Shown one piece after another: positions 24,624-31,990 of a stretch of 35,787 bases of DNA (positions within the stretch are counted from its first letter, which is position 1; the number at the start of each line of letters is the position of its first letter). The notes under the pieces were generated by a model. That model did no database searches. It saw nothing but the letters and a program-made list of their open reading frames with translations, and had not been told where the DNA came from. The DNA lies in NCBI GenBank assembly GCA_964459445.1, contig CAYWMP010000043.1:1-35787 (forward strand), given 5' to 3'. A program made the translations under genes and the position numbers. Origin of the DNA: CAYWMP01 sp964459445. Lineage in GTDB: Bacteria > Desulfobacterota > DSM-4660 > Desulfatiglandales > HGW-15.

Positions 24624-24688
24624 GACGGGATAACGGGATCAACAAGACACTTTTAGGTATGAATCAAGTTAATCCTGTTTATCCTGTC
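24624..24688. repeat. Inverted repeat of the gacaggataa family
   Basis: Arms of about 20 nt at 24624-24643 (gacgggataacgggatcaac) and 24668-24688, whose complement begins gacaggataaacagg, flank 24 nt. It lies in the gap between the decarboxylase and SDR genes. The same arm sequence bounds the larger element at 31580-31969, so it is dispersed and may be a shorter, core-less version. Confidence 0.65.
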
Positions 24689-24726
24689 TAAGATGTCTTA
24701 CCTGCTACGTATTTGAGAGGTGAAAC

Positions 24727-25542
24727 GTGGATCAGTTTAAAGATAAGGTCGCCATCGTTACGGGTGGCGCGTCCGGAATGGGCCGCGCGCTTTGTGAAGA
24801 ATTGGGCCGAAGGGGTGCTGTCGTCATTGCAGCGGATATCAACAGCGAAGGTATTGAGGAAGCTGCGTCTGCAATTTCTGCAGGAGGTGGTAGAGTCCGC
24901 GGGTTTCAACTGGATGTGACCCGGGCGAATGACGTAAAAGAACTTATCAGTGGGACGGCTTCTGAACACGGAAGGCTCGATTATATGTTCAATAATGCCG
25001 GCGTGGTGATCATTGGCGAAGCGCGAGATTTAAAGCCCGAAGATTGGTATCATCATATTGAGGTCAATCTTGTAGGCGTCTTAAACGGAACTATCCCCGC
25101 CTATTCCTTGATGGTCATGCAAGGTTTCGGTCATATCGTCAATACGGCCTCCCTAGCGGGTATCATAATCACTTCGGGTATCGTCCCCTATGCCACTACA
25201 AAACACGGTGTCGTAGGGCTCTCGACCTCCCTCAGGGCGGAAGGAGCCGGTTTAGGCGTCAAAGTTAGCGTTGTCTGCCCGGGATTCGTCAGGACAGGTA
25301 TGTTTGAAGCCCCTCTTGTGAAGGCTGACCGGGAAGATCTTCTCGCCAAGATACCGAAAAAGGCCATATGGGATACGCAAAAGGCAGCCCGCTCTATCCT
25401 GAACGGTGTTGCTAAAAACAAGCAATTCATCACCTTTCCTTTTTACGTGAAGCTTTTTTGGTGGCTCTATCGTCTCAGCCCTTCCCTCGCGGCCGCTTAT
25501 GCTCGTAAAGAAATAAGGGATTTTCGTGCAATCAGGAAATAA
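24727..25542 (+). CDS. Short-chain dehydrogenase/reductase
   Basis: A 271-residue classical SDR that oxidises or reduces an alcohol or carbonyl with NAD(P). Visible are the cofactor loop TGGASGMG (12-19), D37 after beta-2 (AADIN, which favours NAD), D63 (LDV), NNAG (89-92) and the catalytic S142, Y155 and K159 (YATTK). The C-terminal 40 residues (FYVKLFWWLYRLSPSLAAAYARK) are hydrophobic and may associate with membrane, as in lipid-acting SDRs. A strong ribosome site for the next gene overlaps its stop codon, so the two are co-expressed. Substrate is not predictable. Confidence 0.9.
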   Translation: MDQFKDKVAIVTGGASGMGRALCEELGRRGAVVIAADINSEGIEEAASAISAGGGRVRGFQLDVTRANDVKELISGTASEHGRLDYMFNNAGVVIIGEARDLKPEDWYHHIEVNLVGVLNGTIPAYSLMVMQGFGHIVNTASLAGIIITSGIVPYATTKHGVVGLSTSLRAEGAGLGVKVSVVCPGFVRTGMFEAPLVKADREDLLAKIPKKAIWDTQKAARSILNGVAKNKQFITFPFYVKLFWWLYRLSPSLAAAYARKEIRDFRAIRK

Positions 25543-25553
25543 AGGAGGTGCAA

Positions 25554-25865
25554 ATGAGTGTCAAGATCATGATTGAAAGAAAATTCAAAGAAGCCCCAAC
25601 CATTGAAAACCTGGAAGCCATCGATGAACTCAGAATAATGGCCATGAGACAAAAGGGGTACATAGGCGGAGAAACAATCGTGAATCACGATGATAGCCAA
25701 GAAGTCTTGGTCTTGTCAGCCTGGACAAGCGTAGAGGATTGGAGGACCTGGGAAGAAAACCGGGAAAGGGATGAATTGGAAGATTTTCTTTCGCCATTTC
25801 TTGCAGAACCCGCAAAGATCCGTGCCTTCATGCCTAGTGCGGACTATTCAAAAGGCCTTCCCTAA
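25554..25865 (+). CDS. ABM-domain (antibiotic biosynthesis monooxygenase-like) protein
   Basis: A 103-residue protein with a dimeric ferredoxin-like (ABM) fold. It has an N-terminal beta strand VKIMIERKF, a helix to about residue 30, GYIGGETIVNHDDSQEVLVLSAWTSVEDWRTW (the W-rich central strands, split over about 35-66), and a final SPFLAEPAKIRAF. Such proteins include small oxygenases, haem-binding and stress proteins; no cofactor residues identify the reaction. In an anaerobe it may not be an oxygenase. ATG 25554 is preceded by AAAGGAGG, which overlaps the end of the SDR gene; an upstream GTG lies inside that ribosome site and is unlikely. Confidence 0.75.
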   Translation: MSVKIMIERKFKEAPTIENLEAIDELRIMAMRQKGYIGGETIVNHDDSQEVLVLSAWTSVEDWRTWEENRERDELEDFLSPFLAEPAKIRAFMPSADYSKGLP

Positions 25866-25899
25866 AATTATTTGCCCTCCCGAGGAGAACAAATAGGAA

Positions 25900-26223
25900 A
25901 TGGGGCCCCTCATCGCCAGAGCTGTCATATGGTTGTTGTTCGGGTTCTTTGTCTCTGAAATAATCAATGAGTTCAATTTCTTCGAGGCGCCCGTGAAACC
26001 CTACTTAACCATGGCGCCGGCTTTTCTGATCTTTCTGATCCAGGAGGTCCTGCTGCGAAAGATAGAAAACAAAAGAAAAGCAAAGGCGGAGGGTGAATCA
26101 AAAGAATCCAAATTGTTTTATTTCTACTACTCCTTTGTCTGGCTTTTTGTGATTTCCCTTCTGATCGGTATTCTCCTTGTTTGGTGGGGTGTCATCAAGA
26201 AGGCTATCGAAAGGGGGAGTTAG
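25900..26223 (+). CDS. Small membrane protein of unknown function
   Basis: A 107-residue protein with probably three membrane segments: about 6-24 (ARAVIWLLFGFFVSEIINE), 35-52 (YLTMAPAFLIFLIQEVLL) and 76-98 (FVWLFVISLLIGILLVWWG). A charged, Lys/Glu-rich loop at 54-70 (RKIENKRKAKAEGESKESK) is probably cytoplasmic. I do not recognise a family. It lies 34 bp after the ABM-domain gene and 135 bp before a sensor kinase, all on the same strand. Confidence 0.65.
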   Translation: MGPLIARAVIWLLFGFFVSEIINEFNFFEAPVKPYLTMAPAFLIFLIQEVLLRKIENKRKAKAEGESKESKLFYFYYSFVWLFVISLLIGILLVWWGVIKKAIERGS

Positions 26224-26358
26224 GCCTAATAGGGCAATGAAAAAAGAGAGCGTTGTGTATGAGATGGGAGCGTCTGTGGCAGTAAACCAACGTTTTGAAA
26301 TTGGCGCTTTATTTGTTATAAAAGACTTTTTGAATTCTGCAGGGCGAAGGCGAATTAC

Positions 26359-28299
26359 ATGAACCTATTGGCTTTCATCTCCATTCTGTGTTCGATAATC
26401 ATCTTCTTTTTCGGCGTGTTCGTTTTGCAGCGGAACCCTAAGCGCTCTCTCAACCGTGTATTCTTCCTACTTTGCGTTTCCGCCGCCTACCTGTCCTTTG
26501 TTGAATACGGGTTCCGTCAGGCGGAGACCTATGAAGAAGCCTTTTATTGGCTGGATATTATCGATCTATGGCTTTTTGCAATTCCATTGGAGTTGCATTT
26601 TGTTCTGCTATTTACGGAAAAAGATAGCCTAACCAAAAACAAAATATTTCTCGCCTTTCTGTATCTTCCTTCAATATTGTTTCTGGTTCTTCTGCCCAAA
26701 TATATAAAAGCCGACCCATTCAAAGAGTCCTGGGGTTGGACATTCGACACAATTCCAAAAGAGCACATCCTCATTTCTTTATTTGAAGCCTGGTTTGTGG
26801 TTCTCGGGTGCCTGTCTATCGGCATTGCCATACATTACTTTCTAAAAAATAAGGAATACATCAAGAAGCAGCGGGCCAAATTCGTATTCCTTGGCGTGAC
26901 GATATCCACAGCCATAGCTCTCATCATTCAATTGGCTTTATCCCTTTTTGATATCAGACTTCCGGACATGACAGGGCCAGCCTATGTGATTGAGGCCTCC
27001 CTGCTGGGATATGCCATTCGGAAATATCAGCTATTTGCTCTCACCCCGGCAACAGCGGCCGATAGTATTATTTCCACTATGGCGGATGCCCTTTTTTTGG
27101 TATCCCCGGAGGGAAAAATTGTGACGACCAATCAAGCCGCCCAGCAACTCCTAGGATATCCGGAAAGGGCCTTGATTGGAAAACCTGTTTCCACGCTTTT
27201 CACCCTGGAAGAGCAGATTAGATTTGAAGGCATTTGGAGGGATTGCGTAGCCGGGAAGGACCTCAAGGGAGACATTGAGGCCACCTTTAGTACGAAGAAA
27301 GGAAAAAGCTTCCCTGTCTCCTTATCCGGATCTGTCATGCTAAATGAAGAAGGAGCGAAACTCGGCGTTGTCTGTGTGGCAAGGGATCTTACCGAAAGAA
27401 AGCGAGCCGAGAAGGCCCTCCACAAGGCAAAGGATGAATTGGAGGTCAAGGTTGCCGAACGCACCAAAGAGTTAGCTCGGACCAACGAAGAATTGCGCAT
27501 TGAGATTGCCGAACGCAAACAGGTGGAAGGGCAACTGAAACAAGCCAAGGAAACCGCGGAGACTGCCAACAAAGCCAAGAGCGCCTTTTTGGCCAACATG
27601 AGCCACGAATTAAGGACGCCCCTGAATCATATCATTGGCTTTACTCAATTGATCCTGGACAAACACATTGGGGAGATGAACGAGCAACAGGAAGAATACC
27701 TTAACGACGTATTTCACAGTGCCAAACATTTGCTCTCTCTAATAAATGATATCCTGGATCTTTCAAAGGTGGAATCAGGCAAGCTCGACCTGGAGCTTAA
27801 AAAAGTGAACTTAAAGCTCCTATTGGAAAATAGTCTGATCATGGTAAAAGAAAAGGCCCTCAAACATGGTATCCAGATTTCTCTTGATATGGACGCTATT
27901 CCCGTGGAGGTTGATGTAGATGAGCGCAAATTCAAACAGATCATATACAACCTTCTTTCCAATGCCGTGAAGTTCACACCGGATAAGGGAACCATTGCGG
28001 TGTCGGCAAAACGATATACAGGTTCCGAAAATTTGAATTTAAAACTTCAGCACCATGAACCGGCCCGGTTAATCGAACTATCCGTATCAGATACCGGGAT
28101 TGGCATCGACCCCAAATACCTTGAACGGATTTTCAAACCTTTCGAGCAAATAGATAATTCAACAAGCCGTGATTATCCTGGAACCGGTTTGGGCCTGTCA
28201 CTCACCAAAAGCCTTGTTGAACTTCATGGCGGGGAAATATGGGCTGAGAGCGAAGGCTTGGGCAAAGGTTCTACCTTTCGTTTCATCATCCCGATATAG
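26359..28299 (+). CDS. 7TM-PAS sensor histidine kinase
   Basis: A 646-residue membrane kinase. The first 225 residues hold seven hydrophobic segments in the style of the histidine-kinase N-terminal 7TM domain. PAS is about 233-350, followed by a coiled coil (about 350-405). HisKA has H416 in MSHELRTPLNH. HATPase has NLLSNAVKFTP (about 531-541), DTGIGIDP and GTGLGLSLTKSLVELHGG. The protein ends directly after the ATPase domain, without receiver or output domain, and no response regulator gene is adjacent, so it is an orphan kinase. A strong terminator follows at 28358-28385. The signal is likely membrane-borne or hydrophobic. Confidence 0.93.
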   Translation: MNLLAFISILCSIIIFFFGVFVLQRNPKRSLNRVFFLLCVSAAYLSFVEYGFRQAETYEEAFYWLDIIDLWLFAIPLELHFVLLFTEKDSLTKNKIFLAFLYLPSILFLVLLPKYIKADPFKESWGWTFDTIPKEHILISLFEAWFVVLGCLSIGIAIHYFLKNKEYIKKQRAKFVFLGVTISTAIALIIQLALSLFDIRLPDMTGPAYVIEASLLGYAIRKYQLFALTPATAADSIISTMADALFLVSPEGKIVTTNQAAQQLLGYPERALIGKPVSTLFTLEEQIRFEGIWRDCVAGKDLKGDIEATFSTKKGKSFPVSLSGSVMLNEEGAKLGVVCVARDLTERKRAEKALHKAKDELEVKVAERTKELARTNEELRIEIAERKQVEGQLKQAKETAETANKAKSAFLANMSHELRTPLNHIIGFTQLILDKHIGEMNEQQEEYLNDVFHSAKHLLSLINDILDLSKVESGKLDLELKKVNLKLLLENSLIMVKEKALKHGIQISLDMDAIPVEVDVDERKFKQIIYNLLSNAVKFTPDKGTIAVSAKRYTGSENLNLKLQHHEPARLIELSVSDTGIGIDPKYLERIFKPFEQIDNSTSRDYPGTGLGLSLTKSLVELHGGEIWAESEGLGKGSTFRFIIPI

Positions 28300-28357
28300 T
28301 TTGGCATTTATATAGACTAAGAATGCTTTGCCTTTACGGGACAAGTTGCATCAAAGC

Positions 28358-28385
28358 AAAGGAGGGTACGATCCCTCCTTTTTTT
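28358..28385 (+). terminator. Intrinsic terminator after the 7TM kinase gene
   Basis: aaaggaggg (28358-28366) and ccctccttt (28373-28381) form a perfect 9-bp stem followed by a run of T to 28385. The ribosome site of the next gene (ggagg, 28386-28390) begins immediately after it, so the next gene needs its own promoter or read-through. Confidence 0.85.
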
Positions 28386-28397
28386 GGAGGATAACGA

Positions 28398-29531
28398 ATG
28401 GATTGGAGTACGGTTTATAAGGCCTTTCCCGTGAATAAGGAATTGATCTGGTTGAATAATTGCGGGACCACACCGGCAGGCGTCCATATGGTTGACGCCG
28501 TTTCTCGATTTATGGGGGACTATGCCGGAAAGGGAATTCTGGCAGAGACTGATCCCTATTCACGGGTGGGAGGACGGATAAAATCCATTCTGGCCAAACT
28601 CCTCAACTGTCAACCGGAAGAACTGGCGCTCATTCACAACACAGCCGAGGGCATGAATTTTATATCTCACGGTCTTTCCCTTTCATCGGGAGATGAAATC
28701 ATTCTCCTGGAGAATGAGTATCCGAGTAACATCTATCCCTGGTATCACCTGAAACGTAAGGGTGTGAAGCTCCTTACGGTTCCAATGGGAAATGCCCCGG
28801 ACAACTTCATGGACAAATTGACGGAATGCCTGACGACAAGGACGCGCATCATTTCCGTTTCCGCAGTACATTGGTGTACCGGGATGCCCCTGCCTATTGA
28901 AGACATAGGTGCCCTGTGCCGGGAGAAATCCGTCCGTTTTGTGCTGGATGGCGCTCAGGGCGTGGGGATGAGGCCCATTGATGTCAAAGCGGCCGGCATA
29001 GATTACATGGCCTTTTCCGCGTGGAAATGGCTCATGGGTCCTTTGGGCCTGGGAATGCTCTTTGTATCGGGCCGGAGACTCGATGATCTGGATTCGGTGA
29101 TCATAGGGACTGAATCAGTGGTGGACCCGGAAGAATATCTCCCATACAAGTCTGAGTTGAAACCGGATACCGACCGGTTCACCTACTCTACACCCAGTCT
29201 CGGTGATTGGGTCTATTTCCTTTCGGCGCTCGAATTCCTTCATAACCTAGGCTTTAACTTCGTGCGAGAAAGACTTTTTGAATTGAGCCGACATCTGATG
29301 GATGGGCTAAGAAAGATTGGATTCAAGGTCATTGCAGACCAGTTTCCATCCTATCCCACCGGAATCATCGTTTGTGAAAAACCGGGAGTGGAATCCCGGT
29401 CCATCATGGAGCACCTCAAAAAAAACGGCATTGTGGCGGCAGAACGCCTGGGCAGGGTCCGATTTTCACCCCATATCTATATCTCCCCTGACCAACTTGA
29501 CCAGGTTACAAACGCCCTCTCAGAACTATGA
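28398..29531 (+). CDS. Class V aminotransferase-fold PLP enzyme (cysteine desulfurase/isopenicillin epimerase-like)
   Basis: A 377-residue fold-type I PLP enzyme. H80-N81-T82 (HNTAEGMN) holds the phosphate region, D184 and Q187 are in DGAQGVG, and K210 in FSAWKWLMGPLG is the Schiff-base lysine. The sequence is closer to the isopenicillin-N-epimerase/selenocysteine-lyase-like branch than to IscS. No catalytic-loop Cys of the usual IscS/SufS kind was identified, so a lyase, desulfurase or epimerase role remains open. ATG 28398 follows GGAGG, directly behind a terminator. A GntR regulator lies 226 bp downstream on the same strand. Confidence 0.83.
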   Translation: MDWSTVYKAFPVNKELIWLNNCGTTPAGVHMVDAVSRFMGDYAGKGILAETDPYSRVGGRIKSILAKLLNCQPEELALIHNTAEGMNFISHGLSLSSGDEIILLENEYPSNIYPWYHLKRKGVKLLTVPMGNAPDNFMDKLTECLTTRTRIISVSAVHWCTGMPLPIEDIGALCREKSVRFVLDGAQGVGMRPIDVKAAGIDYMAFSAWKWLMGPLGLGMLFVSGRRLDDLDSVIIGTESVVDPEEYLPYKSELKPDTDRFTYSTPSLGDWVYFLSALEFLHNLGFNFVRERLFELSRHLMDGLRKIGFKVIADQFPSYPTGIIVCEKPGVESRSIMEHLKKNGIVAAERLGRVRFSPHIYISPDQLDQVTNALSEL

Positions 29532-29624
29532 GTTGATCAGGGGGAACCTCAACATTACGCTCAAAGGTTCTCTGAAATAGTTCCATAAAATATCTGCCCC
29601 CCACAAAAAGACCCAAAACTTGCC

Positions 29625-29653
29625 TTGACATTCTGAATTCTATTTTGTATTCA
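29625..29653 (+). promoter_or_regulatory. Candidate promoter for the GntR gene
   Basis: TTGACA (29625-29630), 17 nt, then TATTCA (29648-29653) with TTG just before it. An A/T-rich imperfect inverted repeat around it (attct...agaat, about 29636-29684) with repeated tgtatt could be an autoregulatory operator. Confidence 0.45.
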
Positions 29654-29757
29654 TTTTTCAATTATATTCTGTATTGAGAATTTTGTTGAACCGCATTTAT
29701 ATATTTTTTTCCATAACACCTTTCCCCTAAAAACCGGCATTTAGAAAAAAGGAAAGA

Positions 29758-30471
29758 ATGGTGAACAAAAAATCATCACAGGCCTCAGAAAACAAGCAAA
29801 AGCCTAAGATTGACCTCACCCGGGAAGCCTACAACGACATCCGGCGAATGATTTTTTTGAGGGATCTCAGACCGGGCCACAAGATACCCTACAGAGGCAT
29901 GGCCAAACGGCTGGGAATGAGCCTGACGCCTGTGGTCCAGGCCCTGAAACATTTGGAGTTTTTGGGATTGGTGAGACATGAGCCAAACCGCGGTTTTTAT
30001 GTTCAAATGATAAATGTCGAGGAAATCCGCGAGGTCTACGAATTGAGAGAGGTATTGGAAATGCGGTTGATCCAGAAGGTCATCGTACGCCTCAATGACG
30101 AAAGACTGGAACGGATCAGAGCAGCCTTTGAAGAATACCTCGCGGCTAGTAAAAATGGTTCAAACAAGTTGCGTCTGGCCAAAGACATCCAATTCCATCT
30201 TGCAATAGCGGGGGCTTCCGGGGAGCCAATTACCACCCAGGTCATACGCTATTTGCTTGATTTTCTGTACTTGAGGTTCGAGCCGGAGTTCATCTTCTCC
30301 CGGCCCCAGGAGACCGCAGAAAAGGAGCATCAGGCCATCTATAATGCAATTACTGAACGGGATGTTAAGGAAGCTCGCAAGGCCATAGGTCACCATATTC
30401 GAAGCATTCGTGATAATGCCCTTAAAGGGATCAAAAGCCGGTTAGTTGAGGAGGAAGAGATCAGTATTTGA
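29758..30471 (+). CDS. GntR-family regulator, FadR/FCD subfamily
   Basis: A 237-residue transcription factor. The winged helix (about 20-90) reads REAYNDIRRMIFLRDLRPG, then KIPYRGMAKRLGMSLTPVVQALKHLE, and the second domain is a helical FCD ligand-binding bundle (about 95-225). Metal-binding positions are not clear-cut: of the usual His set, H147 (IQFHLAIA) is present and H213/H214 (GHHIRSIRD) are probable, while the Asp/Asn partner is uncertain. FCD regulators usually sense acidic metabolites and control nearby catabolic genes, here probably the class V enzyme or the DapF-like gene. The stop codon is followed directly by four 8-bp repeats (30474-30505). Confidence 0.88.
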   Translation: MVNKKSSQASENKQKPKIDLTREAYNDIRRMIFLRDLRPGHKIPYRGMAKRLGMSLTPVVQALKHLEFLGLVRHEPNRGFYVQMINVEEIREVYELREVLEMRLIQKVIVRLNDERLERIRAAFEEYLAASKNGSNKLRLAKDIQFHLAIAGASGEPITTQVIRYLLDFLYLRFEPEFIFSRPQETAEKEHQAIYNAITERDVKEARKAIGHHIRSIRDNALKGIKSRLVEEEEISI

Positions 30472-30473
30472 AA

Positions 30474-30505
30474 TGGAGTACTGGAGTGACGGAGTGATGG
30501 AGTAA
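30474..30505. repeat. Four tandem 8-bp GGAGT units after the GntR gene
   Basis: TGGAGTAC, TGGAGTGA, CGGAGTGA and TGGAGTAA lie head to tail, 2 nt after the TGA stop. It is the same unit as at 2258-2281. In both places a structured-repeat copy follows within about 130 nt. Confidence 0.75.
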
Positions 30506-30554
30506 TGGAAAAATTCTTAACTTCTTTCGAAGGTCAAACCGTTCAAAGTCGAAT

Positions 30555-30642
30555 GGCACATCATTCACCGCGGAGACGCCGAATACGCATAGTTAGGAGA
30601 TACTTATGGGTTGCTTATTATGCCCGCGACAGCGGGCGGTGA
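30555..30642 (+). repeat. Truncated structured repeat, copy 4
   Basis: Contains an arm-like accgcggagacgccgaa, then ggttgcttattatgcccgcg (30609-30628) and the complete hairpin 1 gcccgc-gaca-gcgggc (30622-30637). Hairpins 2 and 3 and the closing strand are missing. The remnant ends about 20 bp before the DapF-like start codon. Confidence 0.6.
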
Positions 30643-30661
30643 GCCCATCTAAAGGTAACAA

Positions 30662-31549
30662 ATGATGAATCAACAGAAATCCTTTTTTGGAAGCCAAGCG
30701 AGAAGTATCAAACTCGGCCGGCCATTTGTCAAAATGCACGGCCTTCGCAATGATTTCATCATTGTGGACGCTCGCGATGAGCCTCACCAGTCGACCAAAG
30801 AGGAAATAGTCCGGATATGCGACCGTCGGGAAGGTATTGGCGGCGATGAGTTGGTCATCATTGAACCTCCGAGAAAGGAAACCGCAGATCCAGGATTCTA
30901 TGCCGCCCTGCGAATCTTCAATCCCGATGGTCGCGAGGTCGAGGCATGCGGCAATGCCACCCGCTGCGTGGGCTGGCTCCTTCTCCAGGAAAACGACCGG
31001 GATGAGATTGCTATCGATACAATGGGTGGCCCCCTCACTTGTCGCCGGGCAGGAAGCAAGCGGATCGCCGTGGACATGGGAAGACTTCGCACCGGTTGGG
31101 AGGATATTCCTTTGTCCCGGGAAATGGACACCCTCCATCTGGGAATTGAAGCAGGGCCGTTGATAGACCCCGTAGGCATGAACATCGGCAATCCCCATGC
31201 GGTCTTTTTTGTGGATGACTTAGATGCAATCGACCTGGAAAAATACGGCCCGGAGCTTCAGAAACACGCCCTTTTCCCGGAAGAAGCCAACATCGGGGCA
31301 GCCCAGTTGATCGATGAAAAGACCATGAAACTTTCTGTTTGGGAACGGCCGGGCGCCCTGACTACTGCTTGCGGCACAGGGGCTTGCGCAGCCGTGGGGG
31401 CGGCCCATCGCCGGGGACTGACCCAAGAAAAACGCATGAAAGTGATCATGGCGGCGGGATCAGTGGACATCGAGATTATTGAGGACAGGGTTATTATGAC
31501 CGGACCGGTGGAAACCTGTTTTGTTGGCTACTTGCCGGTGTTTGATTGA
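30662..31549 (+). CDS. dapF: Diaminopimelate epimerase-like protein
   Basis: PLP-independent amino-acid racemase of the DapF family, which interconverts LL- and meso-diaminopimelate for lysine and peptidoglycan synthesis. The two catalytic cysteines are present: C96 in ACGNATRC and C237 in TACGTGACA. FVKMHGLRNDFIIVD (22-36) and GNPHAVFF (176-183) are family blocks. It has 295 residues (usual 270-285). The segment before the second Cys is WERPGALTT rather than the common YERGxGET, so the substrate may differ. A separate housekeeping dapF elsewhere would support a specialised role. Start ATG 30662 follows AAAGGTAACAA; the next ATG directly follows it. No lysine-pathway gene is adjacent. Confidence 0.85.
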   Translation: MMNQQKSFFGSQARSIKLGRPFVKMHGLRNDFIIVDARDEPHQSTKEEIVRICDRREGIGGDELVIIEPPRKETADPGFYAALRIFNPDGREVEACGNATRCVGWLLLQENDRDEIAIDTMGGPLTCRRAGSKRIAVDMGRLRTGWEDIPLSREMDTLHLGIEAGPLIDPVGMNIGNPHAVFFVDDLDAIDLEKYGPELQKHALFPEEANIGAAQLIDEKTMKLSVWERPGALTTACGTGACAAVGAAHRRGLTQEKRMKVIMAAGSVDIEIIEDRVIMTGPVETCFVGYLPVFD

Positions 31550-31579
31550 GGACAATAGCACATCTAAAAAAGAATGTTT

Positions 31580-31969
31580 GACAGGATAACCCTGGCCCAG
31601 ACCGATCACATGTACTCTTTATTCAATATGTCAGGTTTGGAAGGATGCCTAGGTTTGATCAACATATATGAACAAATCGCACCAGGGCGGGCAGGATAGA
31701 CTGGATACTAACCCGCCATAAATCTGGCGGGTAAATCCACCAGACTTATGGTCAGAACCATGGATTTGAATTCGATAAGCACCTTTTGAAGTGGTGGCTT
31801 GATTGCTTAGTATGCCTGCATCGCAGGCCTCAATCTCTAACATGGGATTGAGAATGGGAAGAGGTTATCAGGAAAAAAGAAACCTTTCATTTTTCCTGAG
31901 AGCTCTTCCTCCAATCATCCTAAGCAATCAAAAAAATAAAACAATCATGTTAATCCTGTATATCCTGTC
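31580..31969 (+). repeat. Dispersed structured repeat, copy 3 (core 31799-31931) within gacaggata arms
   Basis: This fills the 441-bp gap between the DapF-like and UroD-like genes; no gene was found in it. The ends gacaggata (31580-31588) and tatcctgtc (31961-31969) are a perfect inverted repeat. Inside are the hairpin acccgcca/tggcgggt (31711-31718/31725-31732) and then the four-way core. The core has a perfect 12-bp closing stem (31799-31810/31920-31931). HP1 is gcctgc-atc-gcaggc (31814-31828). HP2 is ctcaatc/gattgag (31829-31835/31846-31852, extendable by two pairs). HP3 has ggaagag/ctcttcc (31857-31863/31903-31909) with an inner 10-bp stem (31868-31877/31890-31899). HP3 sequence is unrelated to copies 1 and 2, yet the shape is the same. 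Confidence 0.75.
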
Positions 31970-31990
31970 TAAGAGGAGAAGAAGTGATCT

